From Lachnospiraceae bacterium (GTDB lineage Bacteria > Bacillota > Clostridia > Lachnospirales > Lachnospiraceae), in NCBI GenBank assembly GCA_021770755.1, contig JAETQI010000029.1:1-56069 (forward strand): a stretch of DNA of 56,069 nt, written 5' to 3'. A program made the translations under genes and the position numbers. The notes beneath the pieces were generated by a model that was given only the letters and a program-made list of their open reading frames with translations, ran no database searches and was not told the origin of the DNA. Positions 52,257-56,069 of the stretch are shown here, piece after piece (position 1 is the stretch's first letter; each line of letters begins with the position of its first letter).

Positions 52257-54050
52257 CTACACTTCCCAGAACATGAACAGATTCCAATACAGCACATTTG
52301 CCACTGCCACCAGCAGGAAAAATGCAGTAAGGTTATTGAAAATGCTCTGGCGCTTCTTCAAACACTGCCTGTCTGTCTTATTGTTGTGAACCAGCCCGTA
52401 CACGCACAGCACAGCCATGACAATGGCAAGCACACCGATCGCCGCAAACATCCATATATAAGTATCCCCCAGCGCAAGAGCCGATACCCTGTTCATGATC
52501 AGGATCAAAAGCGACAGCGCTGTGAGCTGCAAAACGGCGGCGGTGCTGCTCCACAACCCTAATTTTCTCGTATCGCGGATCTTTTCCGATAGGCGACCGC
52601 ACTTTCTGCAGCGGCGGATCAGATGTATGGCTCCCCGCACCAGCAGCGATACAGCCGAAAATCCAAATGCCGCGATCCACAGGAAAGCCAGCCCGGCCTC
52701 CATGATAAACAATGGCAGAGAAGTCTGTATATGATCCCCATAGCTGTACACGATCTTCGCCTGCTCCCCGCTGTCATCAAAGATCCACAGCTCGTCTTCG
52801 TCCCCGTCAACGTTGCCGTACGATAAACTCATTATCTTGAACGGGCCTCTGCGCACTGTCCTTGCCGTTCGGAATCCTCCGGCCGGGATCTCATTGTCCT
52901 GCGTATACGCCGGGCGCTTATATTCACCGAAAATCAGTTCCATCATATCCATGTTATAGATCTTTTCGCCGGACTGGTTCGTCATGACGACCACGCCGAT
53001 CTGATCCTCCCTGTCCAACAGTAAATAGGACGAGCAGCCTGCCGTATTGCCGCCGTGCCCGACAGTCTGCACCCCAAACGGGATCATCCAGAAACCGTGA
53101 CAATTCAGGGGAATATCCGTCTCCCCAAAATACGCGCTCGGCGAAAAAAGCTCCGCCCATGTCTCCGTGTGTTTCAGCAAAGCGCGATCCTCCCGCAGCA
53201 ACGCCGCTGCAAACCTCTCAAAATCGTCCAGCGTCGATGTGCACATGCCCGCAGGATACAGGGTAATATTGTAAAAACAGTCCGGTATCAGCTCTCCCGT
53301 TGTCGTGTAACACTGCAGCTCCTTCCTTTTTTGCCGAACCCACTCGTTGTCCGACAGATCCATGAAAACAGCACAGTGATCCATCTGTAACGGCTCGAAA
53401 ATATTTTCGTGTGCGTATTCGCTAAAGGGCATACCGCTGACCCGCTCCACGATCAGTCCCGCAAGCGCCACGCCCCAGTTTGAATAGGCAGTTACTGTCC
53501 CCGGCTTGTAGATCTGCGCCGGCTTATGTTTTTGCAATGCCTCCTCGAGACTGCCTATGTAGTCCGCATCCGTCACCATCAGATCAACATATCCTTCCTG
53601 AAATCCCGCGTTGTGGTTCATCAGATTGAGCATCGTGACCGGTGTATCATACGACAGATTTGACAGGAAATCCTCCGGGAGATAATTCGCGATATCGGCA
53701 TCAAGCTCCAGCTTTCCCTGTTCGTACAACTGCATCACACTGACCCAGACCAGGAGTTTTGTCGTTGACCCCCACTCGAAAACGGAATCCGGCGCGACAG
53801 CGATCTGGTCTTCCACATCGACATGGCCGTAATATTTCTGCAAAAAAGTATCATCGTTGTCAAAAACAGCGACCGCCATTCCGGTCGTTGTATCCTGATG
53901 CTTTTCGACATATGCATCGATCTGCTCCTCCAACTGTCCTTTTTCCACCCCGGACGGCAGCACTTCCTCCGCCGCGTGCGCTTCCAGTGACCACGCGCAT
54001 ATCAACGCTGCCGCCGCCACAAGCATCCGATCAATCCTTTTCGTTATCAT
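52257..54050 (-). CDS. Serine hydrolase (beta-lactamase/PBP-C fold) with membrane domain
   Basis: A 597-residue exported protein. A signal peptide (residues 1-27, cut after SLEAHA) leads to a class C beta-lactamase-like domain: S95-x-x-K98 in WGSTTKLL, Y-S-N in TAYSNWG, and HGGNTAG as the third motif. A C-terminal region from about residue 430 has four or five membrane helices. The fold covers esterases, D-alanyl-D-aminopeptidases and beta-lactamases, so the substrate is open. It starts 20 bp inside the anti-sigma gene end and is the last gene of the ECF operon, which suggests an envelope-stress role. Confidence 0.88.
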   Translation of the reverse strand: MITKRIDRMLVAAAALICAWSLEAHAAEEVLPSGVEKGQLEEQIDAYVEKHQDTTTGMAVAVFDNDDTFLQKYYGHVDVEDQIAVAPDSVFEWGSTTKLLVWVSVMQLYEQGKLELDADIANYLPEDFLSNLSYDTPVTMLNLMNHNAGFQEGYVDLMVTDADYIGSLEEALQKHKPAQIYKPGTVTAYSNWGVALAGLIVERVSGMPFSEYAHENIFEPLQMDHCAVFMDLSDNEWVRQKRKELQCYTTTGELIPDCFYNITLYPAGMCTSTLDDFERFAAALLREDRALLKHTETWAELFSPSAYFGETDIPLNCHGFWMIPFGVQTVGHGGNTAGCSSYLLLDREDQIGVVVMTNQSGEKIYNMDMMELIFGEYKRPAYTQDNEIPAGGFRTARTVRRGPFKIMSLSYGNVDGDEDELWIFDDSGEQAKIVYSYGDHIQTSLPLFIMEAGLAFLWIAAFGFSAVSLLVRGAIHLIRRCRKCGRLSEKIRDTRKLGLWSSTAAVLQLTALSLLILIMNRVSALALGDTYIWMFAAIGVLAIVMAVLCVYGLVHNNKTDRQCLKKRQSIFNNLTAFFLLVAVANVLYWNLFMFWEV

Positions 54051-55047
54051 CTACCCTTTTCTCCTTTATCAATCCGCTAAATATCATGACGCCTCCGACA
54101 CAGACAGACACCACGATGATGGCAAACAACAGGTTCGCATTCAGCACGGCAATATCATCAAACCGAAATCCCCGGCTCAGATCCAGACCGCCCAGCCCGT
54201 ATCCATCGTCAGCCCCCACCGGAGCCAGGAAGAAATTCATCACATCATTTGCCATGCCGATCCAGATCCCGCTGACCGCGACGAGGATCCCCGCCCTGAT
54301 CTGTCCGTTTCCCTTTCCATACGATACGATAAACACGTAGATCCAGACGAGCACAACGATATAGGTCGATATGGTCATTGCCATATACCAGTAAACCGCA
54401 TCCCCATGTATATATACGCCGCAAGCGGTCAGCAGCAGGTACAGCCAGATCGTATCCCACAGCACCGCCAATGCTGCCCGGTGCCTTTCCAGCTTCGTCT
54501 CCCGGCAAAGCGGCGCGATCACAAACGGCGCAAACACAACGGAGATCCCCAGAACGCATCCGCTCGATGCCACGAAGAACCACCTGCCGCGCGTGTAAAT
54601 ACTGCAGGTCAGCAACAGCAGGAGCAGCGACACCGTCGCTGTCACAACAACCCACATCACCCTGCTCGTCTCCGCGACCAGCGGCACGACGAGCAGGGAG
54701 GCGACGAGCAGCATTGCCGTCAGCACGATGAAAAACCAGTCCAGCGCATGACCGACGGCGATATTGCAGATCAGGCATACGAGAACAGGTATCATCAGGA
54801 TCCCCGCCATTGCCATTCCGATCGTCGTGGTCTTTTTGTTCACGATCTTCTGATGTTTCCGGATCACACTGTTTTTTTCATTGATGAGTTTTTCCTCCAC
54901 TGTGCTGTCGCTCATCTGTTCCGCCATCTTCCGGCAGACAGTGCACTCACTGATATGTTCCTCAACGACCTTTCTGCTTTTGCCGCTGCAGATCTTGTCC
55001 TGATACAGCGGCAGCAGGTCCTGTATCACATCACAATCATATTTCAT
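54031..55047 (-). CDS. Anti-sigma factor with zinc finger and multiple membrane helices
   Basis: A 338-residue protein. The N-terminal zf-HC2 motif reads CDVIQDLLPLYQDKICSGKS, then HISECTVCRKMA (His-x3-Cys-x2-Cys near residue 31-38), followed by a basic linker and about eight membrane helices. This is the design of membrane anti-sigma factors that hold an ECF sigma factor. It starts 15 bp after the sigma gene stop and overlaps the serine hydrolase start. The large membrane part (most ZAS anti-sigmas have one helix) suggests it senses membrane state directly. Confidence 0.87.
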   Translation of the reverse strand: MKYDCDVIQDLLPLYQDKICSGKSRKVVEEHISECTVCRKMAEQMSDSTVEEKLINEKNSVIRKHQKIVNKKTTTIGMAMAGILMIPVLVCLICNIAVGHALDWFFIVLTAMLLVASLLVVPLVAETSRVMWVVVTATVSLLLLLLTCSIYTRGRWFFVASSGCVLGISVVFAPFVIAPLCRETKLERHRAALAVLWDTIWLYLLLTACGVYIHGDAVYWYMAMTISTYIVVLVWIYVFIVSYGKGNGQIRAGILVAVSGIWIGMANDVMNFFLAPVGADDGYGLGGLDLSRGFRFDDIAVLNANLLFAIIVVSVCVGGVMIFSGLIKEKRVDDNEKD

Positions 55048-55062
55048 ATAGCTCCTCCCTTC

Positions 55063-55572
55063 CTATTTCTTAGTCCCGGCACAGTTTTCAAGCTTTTCCT
55101 GCAGTTTCAGTTTTCCGCGGTGGTATGTCACCCTCGCCCAGTTTTCCGTCTTTCCAAACACCATGCCGATATCCCGAAATGACAGTTCGCCAAACACCCG
55201 CAGGGAAAATACCTCCCTGTAAGGCTCCTCTAGCTGATGAAGTGCAATGTGGATCTGCAGGTTTTCCATCCTGGCGATCACGGAATGTTCGACATTCGCA
55301 CTTGGGAGATCGTCTGATAGTTCCTCATCACAAACTGCCTCCTTCTGTCTTTTGCGATATTCATCTGTGCACAGGTTCTTTGCGATCGCGCAGAGCCATG
55401 TAAGCTCGCTGGATCTTCCCTGAAATTCACTTCTCATGGCACGGTAAAATACCTCCTGTGTCAGTTCCTCCGACAGGCTGGCGTCCTTTGTCAGTGTCAT
55501 GATATACGAGTATACATCCATATAATACGTCTGGTACAATTTCTCTATGTATGTGCTGCGCCCTGCTTCCAC
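55063..55572 (-). CDS. ECF sigma factor
   Basis: A 169-residue RNA polymerase sigma factor of the extracytoplasmic function type. Region 2 lies at about residues 8-75, with YYMDVYSYIMTLTKDASLSEELTQEVFYRA and the -10-recognising ELTWLCAIAKNLCTDEYRKRQ. Region 4 lies at about residues 110-160, LHQLEEPYREVFSLRVFGELSFRDIG and a helix for the -35. The start is GTG at 55572, placed 6 bp after GGGAGGTGATC. It is followed by its own anti-sigma and a serine hydrolase, and preceded by an ECF-type promoter that suggests autoregulation. Confidence 0.93.
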   Translation of the reverse strand: MEAGRSTYIEKLYQTYYMDVYSYIMTLTKDASLSEELTQEVFYRAMRSEFQGRSSELTWLCAIAKNLCTDEYRKRQKEAVCDEELSDDLPSANVEHSVIARMENLQIHIALHQLEEPYREVFSLRVFGELSFRDIGMVFGKTENWARVTYHRGKLKLQEKLENCAGTKK

Positions 55573-55644
55573 AATCCGATCACCTCCCTTGATATGGCCT
55601 GCCATTCCCCATATTTCCACGTTTTTCTTTCACTGCACCGATTA

Positions 55645-55670
55645 GACGGGGATCATGCTGTTTCGTTACA
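55645..55670 (-). promoter_or_regulatory. ECF-type autoregulatory promoter
   Basis: On the minus strand TGTAAC (55665-55670), 16 bp, CGTC (55645-55648), the typical ECF spacing. It lies about 75 bp before the sigma factor start. Confidence 0.65.
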
Positions 55671-55711
55671 GGAAATACATAAATATTTTTATATTTTTTT
55701 ACATTTTTCTC

Positions 55712-55740
55712 TTGCCTACTCCATCGAAATATGATATCAT
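55712..55740 (+). promoter_or_regulatory. Promoter of tRNA-Leu
   Basis: TTGCCT (55712-55717), 17 bp, TATCAT (55735-55740), 34 bp before the tRNA. Confidence 0.6.
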
Positions 55741-55774
55741 ATTTTTTGTCGTTATGACATACACAATTGAGATC

Positions 55775-55857
55775 GCCGGTGTGGCGGAATGGCAGACGCA
55801 GCAGACTCAAAATCTGCCGGGGGCAACCTCGTGCCGGTTCAAGTCCGGCCACCGGCA
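55775..55857 (+). tRNA. tRNA-Leu (anticodon CAA)
   Basis: An 83-base tRNA. The acceptor stem is GCCGGTG (55775-55781) with CACCGGC (55850-55856) and discriminator A. The anticodon stem GCAGA / TCTGC encloses CTCAAAA, anticodon CAA, reading UUG. A long variable arm (class II) precedes the T loop GTTCAAGT. The 3' CCA is not encoded. It has its own promoter and a strong terminator. Confidence 0.97.
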
Positions 55858-55869
55858 TTGTTGTTTAGG

Positions 55870-55908
55870 CGGCTCAATCCCTTGTAAATACTGGGATTGA
55901 GCCGTTTT
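55870..55908 (+). terminator. Terminator of the tRNA-Leu transcript
   Basis: A perfect 12-bp stem CGGCTCAATCCC (55870-55881) / GGGATTGAGCCG (55893-55904) followed by TTTT. Confidence 0.85.
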
Positions 55909-55937
55909 ACTTTCTTCAATTTCAGGGGTTAACCGAT

Positions 55938-56069
55938 ATGTATTGCCCCAAAATATTTGAAGAGATTGCGAAGGATAGCAAAATTGAGGCAAATATAGAA
56001 ACAGCCAAAGAAATGATAAGGAATAATGAACCAATAGAAAAAATCATTAAATATTCCAGACTGCCAAAA
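55938..56069 (+). CDS. Partial Rpn/PD-(D/E)XK nuclease-like fragment
   Basis: An open frame runs from the ATG at 55938 to the window end (44 codons). It reads MYCPKIFEEIAKDSKIEAN, then TAKEMIRNNEPIEKIIKYSR. This pattern resembles the C-terminal tail of Rpn (recombination-promoting nuclease) / PD-(D/E)XK transposase-like proteins, where a helical segment with repeated K-x-x-I/L spacing follows the nuclease. The nuclease core would be upstream, yet upstream is the tRNA terminator, so this is probably a 5'-truncated remnant. There is no good ribosome site. The 3' end lies beyond the window. Confidence 0.4.
   Translation, partial: MYCPKIFEEIAKDSKIEANIETAKEMIRNNEPIEKIIKYSRLPK

Noticed and set aside
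1-56069. CRISPR array or complete insertion sequence
   Set aside because: No regularly spaced repeats and no intact transposase were seen; only a partial Rpn-like tail and small palindromic repeats are present.

Overview
The window looks like a chromosomal segment of a spore-forming Clostridia member, most likely family Lachnospiraceae (Firmicutes). This rests on the yqfC-yqfD-phoH-ybeY sporulation/ribosome cluster, an NfnAB-type pair, Fhs, a clostridial FtsA-like protein beside polA, strong AGGAGG ribosome sites, use of TTG and GTG starts, and roughly half G+C. No species is named because nothing here identifies one.

Layout. 1-17 kb is one long minus-strand run. It reads, in transcription order, yqfC, yqfD, phoH, a YqfF/PgpH-like membrane protein, ybeY, a SpoVB/MurJ-type flippase, a membrane-anchored unknown, two FAD proteins, proB, cls, nfo, DUF896, 5-formyl-THF cyclo-ligase, proA and a secreted unknown. 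The left edge holds a hairpin repeat and two small proteins. 17-21.7 kb carries a surface-type set: radical SAM/SPASM protein, multi-membrane protein and a UDP-galactopyranose-mutase-like flavoprotein. 21.8-23.7 kb (plus strand) is a GntR/YtrA regulator with an ABC transporter behind a palindromic operator. 23.7-27 kb is an overlapping minus-strand trio: HTH protein with a large C-terminal domain, P-loop kinase-like protein and NhaC-type antiporter. 27.4-37.1 kb is core metabolism and cell biology: rlmH, an NfnAB-like pair, a zinc-ribbon/TPR surface protein, fhs and ftsK/spoIIIE.

37.1-41 kb is the accessory part: a 38-residue holin-like toxin gene with a convergent candidate antitoxin RNA, a peptide-type ABC exporter, decayed coding remnants and a broken HTH/TPR regulator. 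41-51.3 kb is core again: tmcAL (plus), then minus-strand PFL/UPF0210, ACT protein, walJ-type hydrolase, FtsA-like protein, coaE, polA and an orphan zinc-finger membrane protein. 51.4-55.7 kb has a small protein, a truncated hicB and an ECF sigma / anti-sigma / serine hydrolase operon with its own ECF-type promoter. The window ends with tRNA-Leu(CAA), a terminator and the start of an Rpn-like fragment.

The most interesting signals are: (1) a type I toxin-antitoxin locus organised like the plasmid par (Fst) system, with convergent promoters, a shared bidirectional terminator and direct repeats at both RNA 5' ends; (2) a DNA polymerase I whose 5'-nuclease domain has lost its metal-binding motifs while the polymerase is intact; (3) a YqfF/PgpH homologue with its HD motif changed to HR; (4) an FtsA-like protein with repeated small domains and a long acidic linker; (5) three AACGGT repeats exactly 11 bp apart in front of the polA operon.
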